Of a stretch of 64,000 nucleotides of DNA, positions 1 through 14,550 are shown piece after piece. A program made the translations under genes and the position numbers. Under the pieces are notes generated by a model. The model was not told where the DNA came from, searched no databases, and worked only from the letters and a program-made list of their open reading frames with translations. Numbering within the stretch: position 1 is the stretch's first letter; each line of letters begins with the position of its first letter. Source of the stretch: Gymnogyps californianus (lineage: Eukaryota; Chordata; Aves; Accipitriformes; Cathartidae); the NCBI RefSeq assembly GCF_018139145.2, contig NC_059500.1, forward strand, positions 17,422,101-17,486,100, in the 5' to 3' direction.

Positions 1-3000
1 TCAAAGGTACCCAACCTGTGAAGTTAAGTGGATGAAAACAAAATTACAGGTCATTAGCAAGAGCCTGAATGTGCCAAAATTGTCTTGAACTTGCGGCATA
101 CACAATCAGTTGTGAGTGTTTACTTGAGAGCATAGCTCCTGACAGACAAACAATATGAGTGGAGAAGTAGAATGGATTATAAGGATTTTTCTCACTCTTT
201 CTCTTTCTTTTATTATTTTTTAAAAATACCTTTTCTTCTTTTAGCAAGTGAGGAGTAACACACACTGTGGACTAAAGGTAGAATATCTGTTGAACAAAAA
301 TAAATAAATAAAAACTGTCTGCAAAGGGAATATGAGGTGATAGGTTTCTATTTCTTTTACTTTCATCTGATAGGTGAGATTGTGCTTATTGATCCCAGAT
401 TTTCACAGCTGACACCAAGTGAATGTTAAGCCTATTTAAGACTAACGTATATTGCTTTTGACATCAGTACTTGAAAAGGGGGCTTATGTGGAAATCAAAT
501 CAAACTTTTATGATTTAACGTTAAAAAAACAATGTTAATGTTCTTTTAATGATTAAAATGAAACCAATGCTGTTTTAAACATAAAAGTGAATCCTTGCCA
601 TCAGCAGTAAAACTCACATTTCTATCTTACATAAATTCTGCATTTTATTTCATTCTGGTCCAGAGAACTGTTTAGAGGTTTTCTAAATTTTCCATGTAAT
701 TTCTTTTTATTCTATTACTAAATATCCCAGAGCTAAGATTTATTACAAAATTTTAGCTCTTATGAATCCTGCACAATTCAGACATTTCCTCCTAATTTTA
801 GGATTCTACAACACTACCTCCAATTCTTTCCACATTTACATAGTCTTAATCACCCTCAAAGGGCTGGAGACTTTACTTCAAGTCCTGAGTCCCTGAGATC
901 ACGTTAAGAAGTGAGAATCTCAGCATTCATTAAGGGGGGGAGAGGGGAAGTAAAAAATATCAAAAGCAAAAAACCCATCCAATTTCTAGCTGTTTTGATA
1001 CCTTCAACATGTGATTTGAATGTTGCTTTACAATTCAAAAGAAAAAATAAAAAGAAATAACCATTAATATAACTGTTACTTAAGCCTCCCTTTAAAGAAA
1101 GTGCTGGCAACAACGCATAATGCATATGTTTCTTCCATGTAGTTCAAATCACTGTCATCTCCTGGGTCTGCTCACTCCATTGTTGGGTAAAACATCCATG
1201 TCTTAGCCACATAATTCATCTTCCATATCTCCTCGCCAAGATGCACCGCTTCCTCCCTTTCATCTTGAGATGAAGTATAAGCCTCAAATCTTTTAATTTT
1301 TCTTTTAAGAGGAAAGTGTGTTTCAAAATTCTTGGTTCTGAATCTCTCCCCAAATTCCAGGAAATTTTGGATATGAACCTTGATTTTGGGAGATACATTC
1401 TCCTCTACTTTCTTCAATGGGCAGTGTTTTTGATCAGTATACCTCTTAAGAACATGAGGAAGTCTCCTGTCTGTCCACACACACACTTGCTAAGTACAAG
1501 GTTAAGTGAAAAGGAGCTAGTCATCTTTATAAATGAGAATATGAGTCCAGAAGTAGATAAGGTTCAGAAGAGCTCTTTATCTCCCAGATTAGAAAATACT
1601 TTTAGAATTAGAAAAATAAACAAAGAAACAAATAAGCAAAAATAGTCACATTACTCTGCTAACACATGGGTGGACAATGCATTCGAAATGACAGCTGGGT
1701 GCTTGCCATCAGCCATGCCATTTCAAGGCAAACAAGAATCATGAATGATTAGAATTAGGGGACAATTAGTAGTCTGTCCAAGAACGAAAAGATGCATTCT
1801 GTTTGCCTTTCAGATCAGAGAAAACTAGTACACCTTTAGAAATCAGTTTACTTTGCTAGAATGCTTTCCTGGAGCACTATCATCAGCTACTGTTAGGGAG
1901 GGTATTATTATGTTTTTTCTTCTTTTTATAACTCAGTTTGTTAAAACACTCCAAACTCAGAACCCACCTGGGATTTGCTGAATAAGGGGTGAGGTATGAA
2001 TTAGAGAACATGACAGTGCAATGCTTCCCAGCTGCTTGACAGGCAAGAGAAAGCGTCCTCTTTTCTTTCCTTGTTTGTGAGTGATATTTCTTCACAGAAT
2101 GAGGAGAAAAAGTATCAAGCAAAGCTAATTATACTTTTAGAAATTTCTCATCTACAATTCAAATAAGGATTTTCCTGAGAGGGATTCAAATTTTACATAC
2201 CGTATGTGCTAACCTTCATCTTACCAAATGGCTGCAGAAGCTGAAATGTTTTTCATATCAAGTGTATTTCATACACGAAGTTCAAAACCACCCATGCATT
2301 TATGCTAAAATGAATTATCTAATTTAAACATATGAAATCAGGCAGATTTACAAATGAGGTTTCATTTCGAATTCGTACCTCCTTGTCCCTACTTCAAAAG
2401 GGAAAGGAAAGCTTACAAAATAGTGAGAGATGACTAGCTTTCATGTAAAGGATCTCAGCACCATCAGGGGAAGCGAGATGATTTTAAAACCTGGGTTGTT
2501 GATACAACAGACAGTAACAAGTCTAGTCTTTTCTGGCTCTAATACTTTCTTAGATGTTTTCCTTAGCAGCTTGTGGATTAGAAATGTAAAAGCAACAGTT
2601 TCTGCTCACTGGGTCAGTCTTTTTGAAACACAGACTTGAGGTAAATAACCAGACATGGAAAGAAGACAGGACCACAGCCAACCAACCTGGCCCTTCAATG
2701 AGTGGCACCTTGTTCCACAATTAATTCTGCATACAGTCTTTATTTTGTCAGTAGAACTACTTGTAAAAGAATAATTTCTCAGCAGAAGGAAGTGCAGTAG
2801 AAACTGCTGGCTTCTGAGACTTTCTTCCATTTATCCAAAGTGTTTCTTTTAGTATGCAGTTAATATATATTCATGCAATATGCGAAAAGTAATGGCAGGA
2901 AAAAAAATATTCATTTGAACACAGGTTCTCCCAGAACCAAATGCACTTAGAAAATGCAGCATGCTTCCTTTTTCTGTCATGTGTCACTGTCTATATTTTC

Positions 3001-6000
3001 CTAAGTACTTTCCTCTAGATAACAGGGGAAATAATTAATTCTACTGCCCAATATGGACAATTAAATATTAATTCTTGATTTTTTTGGTGATAAACCCATA
3101 TGCCAGAGTAAAGGGCACATTATAAATGATTCATTAAATATGTAAATAACAAGCAGTATGCAAAATGTCATTGTTAAGCAGCAACAATGATATCTGAAAA
3201 TAAATACAGCTTAAAAACTTCATATAAGAGTGCTATCCAGGAGTCATATCCTAGCTATACCCTTGTGCCACTTGCAGCTTAACAAGGGAATGAAGATGCC
3301 TCTGCATTAGTGTTTTATTTTGAATCAGAAGAGAGCTAATGAAGCAAGCATACAAATCCTCCTTGCTTACAATACTTGGGCTCCCATCACAGAGTGGTCT
3401 CAGAGTGCATAAGCTGGACTCTTTTTAGAGGAACTAAACCTAAAGATGCACCCCAGCCACTGTGCAGTTCATGGAGTCTGACTTGAGCTGTTCTGAAGTT
3501 GCAGTCTTCAAGAGCATATAGGGAGGATGGTGGGTCCTCAATACCCTACACATCTGTACTTACTGCTATTTCCATTGCCTGCTGATGCAGACATGAAGCA
3601 GTATAACTTGAGCAAACTTTGCAATGCATATATGCCTTTTTATAGTCTTTTACTTTAAGGTGGGCGATGATGTAGCCAAAGTTGATTTACCACCCAAAAA
3701 TGAACAATCTCTAAGCAAAAGTTTTGTTCTGAAATAAAAGAATCAAAGAGACTCTAATCCATTTTTCAAATCAAAGCAAGAAATAATTTCATGAAGAAAA
3801 AAATTTCTAATAAAACTTTTGTTTGTCCTGTCATCCTCATTATATATACCAAAAGCATCAAAATGCCACCAGCCTCCAACTCTGCTTTTAAACACAGAAA
3901 AGAGAAAAAATGACTGTTCCAGACTGCCACAGATGTGAATAAAAGAGCTGGGAAAGAGCCCCAGCTCCTGAGTGGCAGTGTGGTGCTCTACTCATCCATT
4001 ACATGTATTGCCTCCAATAGGGTTTGAATCAGTTGGACTTTGGACTGCCTTCTAAAAGGGCTCCAAAACAATTTATCAATAAATCTTTTATCAGTTTTCA
4101 GTAACAAAATAATCTATATTCCAGTCAAGTACATTCAGGGAGTTTTCAAACGTACTAAGTTTGAGAGGCCTTCCTGCTATACACTGTGGTTTTTGTCAGT
4201 GAAAATATGAATCCTACTTAATAATGTGATCCTCTGTAAATGCTGAATAGCTTTAAAACATGAGGCTTTTTAGAGGAGCTGAAGACATTTAACATACTTG
4301 AAAATACGGGATTTAGAAGACTCACTTCTGTCCTCTTCTCTGGTACAAAAAGATCGTGAAGTCTAAGCCTAAAGTAAAACAAAGGATGCTGAATTTTTAA
4401 CCATCTGGATACACCTATGCTGCTCAGGCACTTAAGATCTCTACTTGCAATTTAACTGTGAGATTTAAACTACAACTGCGTCAAAAGCATTTTGCCAAAA
4501 GCATTTTCCTTCAAAACCAAACATTTTTGAAACAATTACTTTCTGTGGCTATTCGGATGTTTCTTAAAGAAACATTAAAAATAAACACAAAAAAGGTTCA
4601 AGAAAAACCTTCCACGGGAACCCAATTATTTTTTACCAGCTGTATTAGAAATAGAAATTTATTTCATTTACACAATTAAGTTTTAAACTAAATATCTAGA
4701 AAGGACTTTGTTTCTGTTGTCAAACAACAATATAGCCATCTGTTTGAATTTTCCACCCATAACTTGTACCTGAGTTGCCCCATTAAGAGCCCAGTACCTT
4801 GTCCAGTCACAGTTTTACTGCATGTTATATCACCAAACAAATCACATTTAAAATGATACCATCTTCTCAATGTTTTAATTCAGTTTAGTGGCTCTGGATA
4901 TAAGCTCCTTCTGTCTCTTATAAGAGATAAGCAGACGCTATCTGCTGTTGCCCTTATTTAATGCTCTTTCTGACTTCAAAGGGCAGTAAAATGGGACTTG
5001 CAAGCTGCTGGAAGATCCCATGGGAAGCATATTCATGGGTCACCATTCAAGTCAGCCTCTGCTGTGAACTTGAGAAATTATGCCACCAGCATATTGCAAT
5101 GACTTACTGCAAACTAGTAGGCTGTAGTTTATTTTCCACTGACCCACCACAGAAGATGCAGGATAGCTATTTATATAACACATATTGGATCATGCAAAAC
5201 CTCAGATGCTACATTGCACATTCTCAAATAGCTTTATGCTTACCATCACTTCCCAGCTAGATCCAGTCTCTATTCATTTTTTCCCCTCTCAAAGCATATT
5301 AGAATCTTCAAAGGTAACCACAACTTCCTGGCATTCACAATCTTTAAAATAAATAATACTGATTCATGTTATAAATTGTGTGTGCCCTTATGTCTTGACC
5401 ACCTTGGAAAGGGTGACAATTATGTTTGTATCTGCGGTTAAATATGAGGAAGCACATTTCATATTCCATATGGGATCCTATGATGCATACAGTTGGAAGG
5501 AGAACAGAGATACATCTGGCTGCAACTACAGATATTCAGATACCCTGAGTGCAACTGTTCAGCTCTTTAACTCTCTAGTTAACAGTGCTCTATTAGAAAC
5601 AAACAGGAAGCGATTAAAAAAAATAACAACAAACAACTTTACTTTCAAGTACAGTCAGATTCATGTCATTTACTGTTTAAGTACACAGAACTCCCCACTT
5701 GAAATTATCACTGGTCATCCTTTCTGCGGAAAGCCCTCTTTCACATCACGTATATGCAAGACTGTATGACAAGCTTTTGATAATCTTGCTATGAACTGCA
5801 TTATCTTCTTTACAAGGAACAGGTACAAATAGATGACTCTTTGAAACGATGAGAGAATAAGACAACATTACAAGAAGGCTGTCTCTGCTCACCACCTATC
5901 ACGCAAGAAGTAACCCTTGAGAGCAAGATGTCTGTTGGGAACAGTGCTAGCTTAGATTCTGGTCCAAAGTATCCTATTTCTGTAGTCCCCCAGGGATGAA

Positions 6001-6085
6001 ACATGACATGGCACCTTTCTTTGCCAGCACTGAAGTAATCAAGTTGATTATGGTTACTATGGCTATGCTAACTTAGCCAGCTGGG
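1..6085. other. AT-rich non-coding DNA, no gene seen
   Basis: I see no coding exon, RNA gene or recognisable transposon here. The longest open frame, 129 codons at 5380-5769 on the plus strand, has no domain, signal peptide or family resemblance I recognise and is in the chance range for six-frame AT-rich DNA. Short homopolymer runs occur, but nothing is organised enough to name. It is best read as intergenic or intronic single-copy sequence. Confidence 0.6.
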
Positions 6086-6104
6086 AAAAAAAAAAAAAAA
6101 AAAA
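6086..6104 (+). repeat. A19 homopolymer run
   Basis: This is an uninterrupted run of 19 A followed by GAAAAT. No retroposed gene body or target duplication is visible next to it, so I call it a simple repeat rather than the tail of a processed pseudogene. Confidence 0.9.
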
Positions 6105-9100
6105 GAAAATCAAGGCAGTTAGTTGCTCAAATTTGGAGTCCTTCTGCTAAGATACATAAAATTAACGTTAAAAAAGCATGGAAGGTTGGAAGTCCATCTC
6201 TTTCCTAATGTGATTGTATTTAAGTAGCAATGCTCTCAGCTGCAATTGAGATAGTGTCAAAATGTAAGGTAGCTTTGAATCGCAAGCAGGAAAAATATGA
6301 ATATAGTCTAATAAACTCACTGCAATCTAGGTCTACTTTTCTAAGCAAAATTGTATATGACCATGTTTTCTACAGACTAAAGGGAAATATGAGGGGAAAA
6401 AGCTTTTAAAATTGTATACATTAATGAATAAGTGGGAGTGCACTTTTCCTCTTTGCTTTTCATGTCATGAGTAGCTGTAACAATAATAATGACCACGTTA
6501 GTTTGTGTATTACAACGCAAGCAATATCTAATTCAGCCTTTAAGTGGCTTGTTAAAATTACAGGTTTTACTTAATTATCCTTGGAAAATAGTGCCTAAAC
6601 TCTAGAGTGAAATTAAAACCACCTTACACCACTGGTGACCCCTCTGACAAATCAATTTCAGGCTTGACATAATAAGTTACACTGCAGACAGCAAAAAGCC
6701 CCATATCCTGTGGGACTGCTCAGATTGTACTTTGAAACTGAAAAGACTCATCTCTGGTTCCTAATGGTGTTATGTAAATACAAAGGAAATGTGCAGCATG
6801 CAGGGTGACATCACAGAGTATAGGAAGAAAGGGCGATCACAACATTAAATTAAATCATGGCAAGTATAACAAACAAGCTGCTGAAACCTATAAAAATATC
6901 CTTATTACACTACATAAAACAGATGCTACTTGTACTTTTAAAAAGCAGTAAGATGATCTGAAGAGAACATTACAAGGAAAAAATATTATAGTAAATATAT
7001 TGGTCTTTGTGAGACGATTAGAAGTATAAATTATTTTTTTCCTGGTGAGTTATTCTTTAATAATAATTTTATGTCTGCGATGTGTATTGACTGCAGATCT
7101 GACCACAGTCCACAAATGCTGCTGGTTTTGAAAGTGGCAATCCTTCAAGATTTTATTTATAATATTCATTAAATTCTATTGTATAAATTCACCATACCTC
7201 TTGATGTGACAGCAGCACATGATTTTAAAATTTAAATTTTGTTACGCAGTTCCCAAACTTACAGTACTTCAGTAAAAAATTTAAATTCTCATGTTCCCAA
7301 GTTGAGGAAATGGATGTCCTAACTCAGGAATTTTAATAATCTGTTTTTTTTTCTAGAACTGTTAATTACTATACGTAACAAGATTATTCAGAAGGCCCAT
7401 CTCTGTTTACTGTAAGGATGGTTTTTATTGGATGTTCTTTAATATCCTTCATTTCTGTTTAGTACAGTGATACAAAACAGTCACCTGCCTACCACTGACG
7501 ACAGTCTAAGCCATTTTCAAATTAGCGACATTACTTTGACACAGCCACAAGATCATGCCTATTACAGCCTAAGCAACAGAACTGACAGATCCATGTGTAA
7601 GCCTCTTCTTCCCCAGACAAAATAGATTATTTTAAAGGTATTAAAATGTTTTACTGAAATTATTGGTTTATAATATGGAATTTAAAAAATCTGGTGCCTT
7701 CATAAAATTTTATGAACCATTAATAATATTATATTGGTGATAATGTACCACTCCCCTCTGTGCTCTGACTGGTGATTATCATGATAACATACTGTTAATA
7801 AAGCTTCTGCACAATACATTCAGAGATCCTGAATGTAGAGAGCAGCTTGTAGAGCAAGGGTTCATAAAAAGCACGTCACATCAGTATGTGTTTTCCTGCA
7901 TATCAGCATTTGAGAGTAAACCCACCACATTCTTCTGTTTATTTTGTATTCAACTGGTGAGGATAGGTTCTATCAAATAATTCAAAGTCTGCAGATTATG
8001 CATGAAATTGCTACTGAGAATATTTGCATATCATGTTATTCTAATTGCATGATACTATCGATTTAATTAACTAGGACTGTGTTAATTATCACTTTCACAA
8101 ATCAACTAAACATGTCATAATTGATTTCAGTGAATATAAACTCCAAAGTCCGTGGAAGTCACCTAGTATCTTTGGAGATTTTCATGAGCCTTTGAAGCAG
8201 TTCTCAGCAAGAGTATTTAATCATATAATTTAACTTACCAAATGTTTCAATTATAGTGCAGTCCAAGTGCTTGAAAGTCCTTGAGAAGGAAATGCTCACA
8301 TTACAAAAGAAGAAATAAGAAAATTCACTGTCGAGTTTAAAAATGAGCATAAACTGAAGAGATGATTCTCACGATTATACAGGTACCTTTAGTACAAACA
8401 AAAAGCCACATATCTTGAGCTTCCCCTTTTCCTTAATTCAATCGTGTGATAATTTCAATAGGAAATATATTTCAAACTTTCATTATCTTTTTCCAGTTCA
8501 TTGCTGGATCAGATACTGTAACTACTGATGATCATACTCTCAATGGCAAGATGAGTGGAATTATACCTCAAATTTTTCACCTGAAAGCTCTGATAATTGA
8601 TTGCAAAAGTTACTATTGACTCAACAGAACAGGTCTCGGTGAGGAACACTGAAGCTTGGATGTCAAAGATGCAGGCTGGTGACAGAGAACAAAGCTCTCT
8701 AAGCAGGCCAGATACCAGAAAACATGTACTCCACAAACACTGTCTGTCCTGGGGGAACCACTCAACTCATGCATGGTGAGCTTAGAAATGACATAAAGTA
8801 TCTTACAGAGTGAGTAGGAGTTATCAGAGGGAAGGGATGCTCCACCACTTAGCAGTGACTGCCTTGTAAGGGAAACAGCTGACACCACCTCATGTATTTT
8901 TGCTTTTTGAAAGACTGCTTGGATAGCTCTCTCTCCCTCTGTAAATCGTGCTCTCTCTGCACATCTATTTGAGGATGGTAAATCCCTCATATGGGAATGT
9001 CCCCAGAATGGCAGCAAATCCAGAAAGACAAGGCTTGATCACAACCATCTCTATGGTGTTTCTTAATCAGCTAAGTTCGTATGCTTCTCTACCCCATATG

Positions 9101-10741
9101 CTGGCTTCTGTTGACCTGTTTCTTAGGTGTAAAAGTCTCCTTATGTGTAGTAAAAACCATGAAGGTGCATAATACAGGGATGTGGCTTCCACTGAGTGAC
9201 CATGTAACCAACCAGATAAGAACTTGCAAGGCTGAGCACTGTCCCACTTCAGGTCGTATTTAAATCTAGTCACAAAAGAAGCACTGTGGGATTCTCTAAC
9301 TTAAGCTTTCTGGTGGTATATGAGTATCTGCACTGCAAGGATTTTCTGATAGCTTTGCAAAGTAAATCTTTGCTCCTTATATAACCCTGTCAGAAGATCT
9401 AGGATTTTTATGACACAAGTGGCCAGATAAGACAGAAAAATTGGACCATCAACTCCCTGCCTATCAATCATCCCTTACTAGTTGTCACAAATCACTGATA
9501 AACAAGTGCTTAGGAAAAGCACATGTTTACATACCCACTTCATTAATACTAAAGTAATTATGGAGTCCCTATAGTTACTTATGGTATGGGACCTAGTAGA
9601 ACAGCATTTTTCAGAAACTCTGATAGCAGGTTGTTGCCATAAACCTTCAAAAAAATCATATTTCACAGTATTGTAAACCAAAACCCGATCAGTTCAAACC
9701 CCTTTGATTCTTGTCAGTTTCATGTCCATTGTACCTCTCTTTTGTTATTGAACATGCTGACTGTGAGCCAATAATACAGACATTAAGCACACATGATTGC
9801 CTTTAGGTTTTGGGAATTTTTATGTATCTGTGTCTGATGGTAACCAAAATCTCGTATTTGAAAAGGGCAGACTTTGGATGATTTTTTACAGGAACTGAAC
9901 TTAGCTATACATTTCATGGATGACAGAATCTTTTCTTTTTTTTTTTTTTTGGCCTTTATCAAGGGCCAAAAGGGACTTTTACCTCACCTTCCAAGCCATC
10001 ACCAATTTCATACTTCATTGTGCTATACAATCTACTATTTTTATTTAAAAAGAAAAAAGCCCAAAACATCAAGCCTACGGACTTCTCCATGTCCTACAGT
10101 TTATTCAGCTGATGTGTCCTACATCACATGTGTTCCATGTTTTAAAATCCCTGATCTTCCTTCGACTGTAAAACTGCTCAAGACATATTAATGTCTTCTT
10201 TAAAAGATATTGCATGTACATGGGAAGCACTGTCAGGGACATCACTTCTCACAATTATATGTAGATTTCTAAATGCAACCAAATCAGGTCAGTCTAAATA
10301 CAGCTAAAAGAAGGTACAAAACAATGGAGTAAGAGGTAGGATATGTCTTGCCAAAATATAGCATTTCCCTACTTTTTAAAAAATTCAGTTGTTTTGTGAT
10401 GCCTTTAGATACACAGGGACGACACAGGTAACTATAGAGGCATTACAAAAATTTGTCGTAGAGGACTCATTTTGCTTGCATCTTCTACTGCGTTTTAAGC
10501 TGTCCTCCTGGGTACTTTGTGGTGCTGGAAATTGATTCTGACTTTGTAAGATAATGTGATATTGTGTTTTGGGTTTGATTACATGGTAAAATAGATAGTT
10601 TAATGGTATAATGCCACTTAATCCATAAAAAGGATAGGAAAAGTCAAAACAATACCACAGACATTTCAGACACCAGAAATGAGGATCCCTGCAAAGCACT
10701 ATAACAGCACTAAGAAGCCACACAACTCAAATGTTAAAGTT
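6105..10741. other. AT-rich non-coding DNA, no gene seen
   Basis: No gene is recognisable. The longest open frame is 134 codons on the minus strand (8613-9017). It has no motif I know and overlaps competing frames of similar length on the plus strand, as chance frames do. Near 8010-8115 there is a patch dense in octamer and TAAT-type motifs, and 7699-7716 is a perfect palindrome; both are described under findings. A T run lies near 9935-9950. Confidence 0.55.
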
Positions 10742-10769
10742 CACACACACACACACACACACACACACA
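10742..10769. repeat. (CA)14 dinucleotide microsatellite
   Basis: This is an uninterrupted CA repeat of about 14 units followed by AAGC. Perfect dinucleotide arrays of this length are usually length-polymorphic, so it is a plausible marker locus. Confidence 0.95.
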
Positions 10770-13761
10770 AAGCAATTGAATCCTGAACTACACTAATACC
10801 TCATTCAAAACTCAGATGAATTTATTAGACAACAGCTTATTACTCGAGAACAACTAGAGCAGCAGTGTGGAAAAAACACCCAAACAGCCCAACCTCTGCC
10901 ACTTCATTGCACATGTTCTGAAAGCTAAGCAATACATTTATCACTTGCTAAGAAAAACAAGTGCATATCAATTAGATCAGTGGTATTTCTCATTTGCAGC
11001 TTGGCAATACCTTACTAATTCTTATGCTCTTGTGCTATCTGACACTGGTGCCCAAGGATGGTATCACTGCCATGGGAAGGCAATTGTAAACTTTTTGCAT
11101 TTGACTACCTATGATACCCTTTGTTTCTTTCATCTCCATTTAAGTCAGACATCATACTCTCCTCCTCTGAAGAATCTACTCAAACACAGTTAGCAGCCAC
11201 ATCTATTACCTGAGGTATAAACGAAATTAGAAGACACAGAACAACAAAAAAAAAGGACCCTCCCAAGAAAAAGATGGCTCTATGTCAGTACTATAAAATA
11301 CAGTGTTGCAAGAGCAGAGCAAGATCTGGTATGTAAAGTGTCATTACCATGAGCACACGTCAACAAAACCTTCTCTCTCTTCTAAGGCTCCTGGGGCACC
11401 ACTGAGGCAATCTCAGATTTTGGTCTATAGTTCAATTAGTCTAAAGGTATTTCACAAGCTGGTAAAGACTTTGCATCTTTTTCTTCTCTCTGGGGACAGT
11501 CTGTTTCAAATACTTTCAGAATCCAGAGCTAAATTGTCACCACTTCTTGTGAGGGGTCTGGTGAAAAGCCCAAGGAGTCCTTTTTGCCTGATCTTGTGGA
11601 AAGCTTGGAGTCTTTAAATACAAAGAAGGTGGGATTTTGCACTGTGGTGTACTATCAGGGCAATGCATCTCCTATGTAACGCTGTTTATCTCAATCCCAG
11701 TTAAGTAACTCACTGTCCAGGGTCTTGTCATAAAAATATCATTTAATATTCATTCACACAGACTATTTCACTGATGCTTCTCATGTTGACTTCAGATTGT
11801 TTTCTGGAATATGTTTCTGCTATCAGATGTTCAATAATGTTTCAAATTGAATAATAATGCACTGCCACTAAGACTATTTTAAAATAAAAGAGAATGTCCA
11901 GCAGTTAGTTCACATAAAATCTCATTAGTCTCTTCTGATTGTTTTGGCATGTCTTGGAAGAGAACTGTTCATTACCATACAAATGCAGATAACCTCTGTT
12001 TCTAGGCTAATTGTCATATAGCAGTTTGCATTTGAAATTCACTCGGTGATTTTCAAGTCAAAACAATCATCCAAACCTAAATTATAGGGAAACTAAAAAC
12101 AGGACTTCAAATGTAAACTGGTTGAAATAGTGACTATGAAAGGGCTCTGCCTCTTCTGTAATGCCAGAGAGAGAAGATATTCACACATTCTGCAATACCA
12201 CAGAGAAGGGGAAAAAAATTACAGGTCCCTGCCACCATGGAGATTTTAGCTGACAGGCTAGATTCTGATTGTTTCATGTTGAGTAACGTATACAAGGATT
12301 TTTATTGATATTGGTAAGACTTGATGTAGATAGAACACTGTGAATGGAGCTGGCAGACTTTAGCAAAAAATTAGCCACTACCAACAAGATTTTGACAACA
12401 GGCATACCCAGTGAGAGGGGAATAAAATGATAGTAATATACCAAGGAAAATTTTGTGTAATGCTTAAATTTCCTAAATCTTGTTGGCGCTCATTAAAAAA
12501 AAAAAAAGGTTACACAGGGGTAACTCAAGTATGTTAGAGTCTTTGGAAAGGGTTTGCAGTAGAAGCTAGGCCAATGCTCTCAACTCGTGGACTTGAGTAG
12601 TATGAAAATACCTTTCCTTATTGGAGAAGACATAGAAATGCAATTAACTGAGACAGTAAATATTTCACTGCCAAAGATGGATAAAAAGCTGCTGCCTTTT
12701 TAAGAAACAGCTCTATAGACTCTGATAAACATCATTCATTGAATCTTAAGGTATCACCAGCTCCAGCCATCACTGTGCCCTTCTGCTGGAGGCTGCCACA
12801 TTTGTAGTCAGAGTAGCCAAGGGAGGAAGCATCCCTTTCAATGGCAGTTGCCCTGGAAGGGCCATGTTTTAAACTACTGCAGCAGGATCTGCCAGAGGAG
12901 ACTGACAAAATCCCCAGGCAACCATATATGTTCCCACTTACCCTGTCTGCTTTTCAAGCTGGGAAACCATGACTGAGCACTTTGACCACAGACTCAATAG
13001 TCTGTGAAATAAAGAATCCAATACAGAACACAACTGTACCTAAAGCAACCCACTGTCAAAGCAAATTTATATTTGCAAGGGAAAAAAATCTCATTAATGA
13101 TATTTGGGTCTTGAATCATTTTAAGATGTTATTGACCTTCACCAAAGAACTCCAAAAGAAACAGAATCACAGTATTCAAAAGGACTTTAGAAGTATGACA
13201 CTGGGGAAACACTCTTGATTTCTATCGGATATAAGAAAAGCTGCAGAATGACTGTTTCACTAGAAGAAGATAAGATATAAACAGGAAAAATGACAGCACT
13301 GGGAACAGTCCACTTGTGCAGCATGACCTTCCCTGAAGCTTGGCGGATTTGTTCAAGCCCTCCATTATGAAAACAGCTCCTTCCTATAATATGCAAAAGT
13401 GTTTTCTTAGCTGAACAAAAACTGTATTGCACTCAACCCTCTCCTACCCGCCATAGTACACTACCCTGTAAGATTTCAAAGCTAGGATGCTGCATTAATA
13501 ACACACCATACAGTGTTGTTTTTTGCTTGTTGTGACATATTGTTTCTTTTGAATGGAAAAGGTTTGTGCAAGACTGGGGTATTTATTTATTTCTTCTTGC
13601 ATTCTAACCCCTGTCTGTCCTCTATGGAAAAATGACACCTTTTGGAGATTTTCTCAATACCTACTAGATCTCTAATGTAGAATTGTTTCATTATAGACAA
13701 AAAAATTTGAGCATTTGGGGAAAAAAAAAAAGAATTACTTGCTATTGCAGTTTATTGTGGT

Positions 13762-13792
13762 CTTCTACAGCTATTCTTCTACAGCTATTCTT
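13762..13792. repeat. 14-bp tandem duplication
   Basis: The unit CTTCTACAGCTATT occurs twice head to tail (13762-13775 and 13776-13789) and a third copy begins (CTT). It is a small local duplication, probably made by replication slippage. Confidence 0.9.
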
Positions 13793-14334
13793 GAGAAGCC
13801 TGATATTTAGAATTTTAACCTATGTTCTGTTAAAGCTTAAAGATGCCATTAAAGAATGGAATTGTTCCATTAACTATCCCTAAAGTATCTTTAAAATACT
13901 TGGTTCTTCACAGAGACTCATGTCAAACCATTCTCAGTCCAACTTTTCCACCCAAAAGTGTAGTTATTTGTCCTCCCTTACATTACTTCTTTTTGCTTTT
14001 AGAATCAATATAGAATTTTTTTTTTAAACAGTATTATTAAAAATTTTGGGAAGATATCACATATACACCAGTGATATCACCTGTGTGATACCTTAGAAAT
14101 AATCAGTGGTTTGCCTGAGAACTCAGTAATAATGTTATTTCCCTGATCTCTCCCTTTTTCCTGAAGTAAGGATAGCCAATCACATTTTGCCTCTGGTCAT
14201 ATAAATCATGTATTATAATATCATAAAGAAAATATGGCTATATGCCATCTGCCCTCTACTGGATGGCATCACAACTGTGCTACTACATGGTACAACCAAA
14301 TTCAGAAGTTATAAAGCAGACAAACAGTTTTTAT

Positions 14335-14376
14335 TTTACTGGAAAAATAATTTCATTTACTGGAAAAATAATTTTA
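14335..14376. repeat. 21-bp tandem duplication
   Basis: Two adjacent 21-bp units, 14335-14355 and 14356-14376, share the core TTTACTGGAAAAATAATTT and differ at one base near the end. This is a recent local duplication in AT-rich DNA. The repeated YWKNNF peptide in the overlapping open frame is a by-product of it. Confidence 0.9.
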
Positions 14377-14540
14377 ATTTTACTCTACATTCTTTGATCT
14401 GGATTTCAAGTACTAACCTTATACCTGTCCACAGTGAACCCACAATCTTGTTATTAATGTAGTTCAGTACCAGATTGTGACTACATTTCAGATGCAAAAA
14501 GAGAAGATCCAGCCGAAGTGCATTCACAACAATTCAAATG

Positions 14541-14550
14541 CCCCCCCCCC
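14541..14550. repeat. C10 homopolymer run
   Basis: Ten C residues lie in otherwise AT-rich DNA. This is a simple repeat with no neighbouring structure that suggests a function. Confidence 0.9.

Noticed and set aside
5380..5769. 129-codon plus-strand frame
   Set aside because: No recognisable motif or gene context; chance length in AT-rich DNA.
8613..9017. 134-codon minus-strand frame
   Set aside because: No domain or family resemblance, overlapped by other frames, and within chance length.
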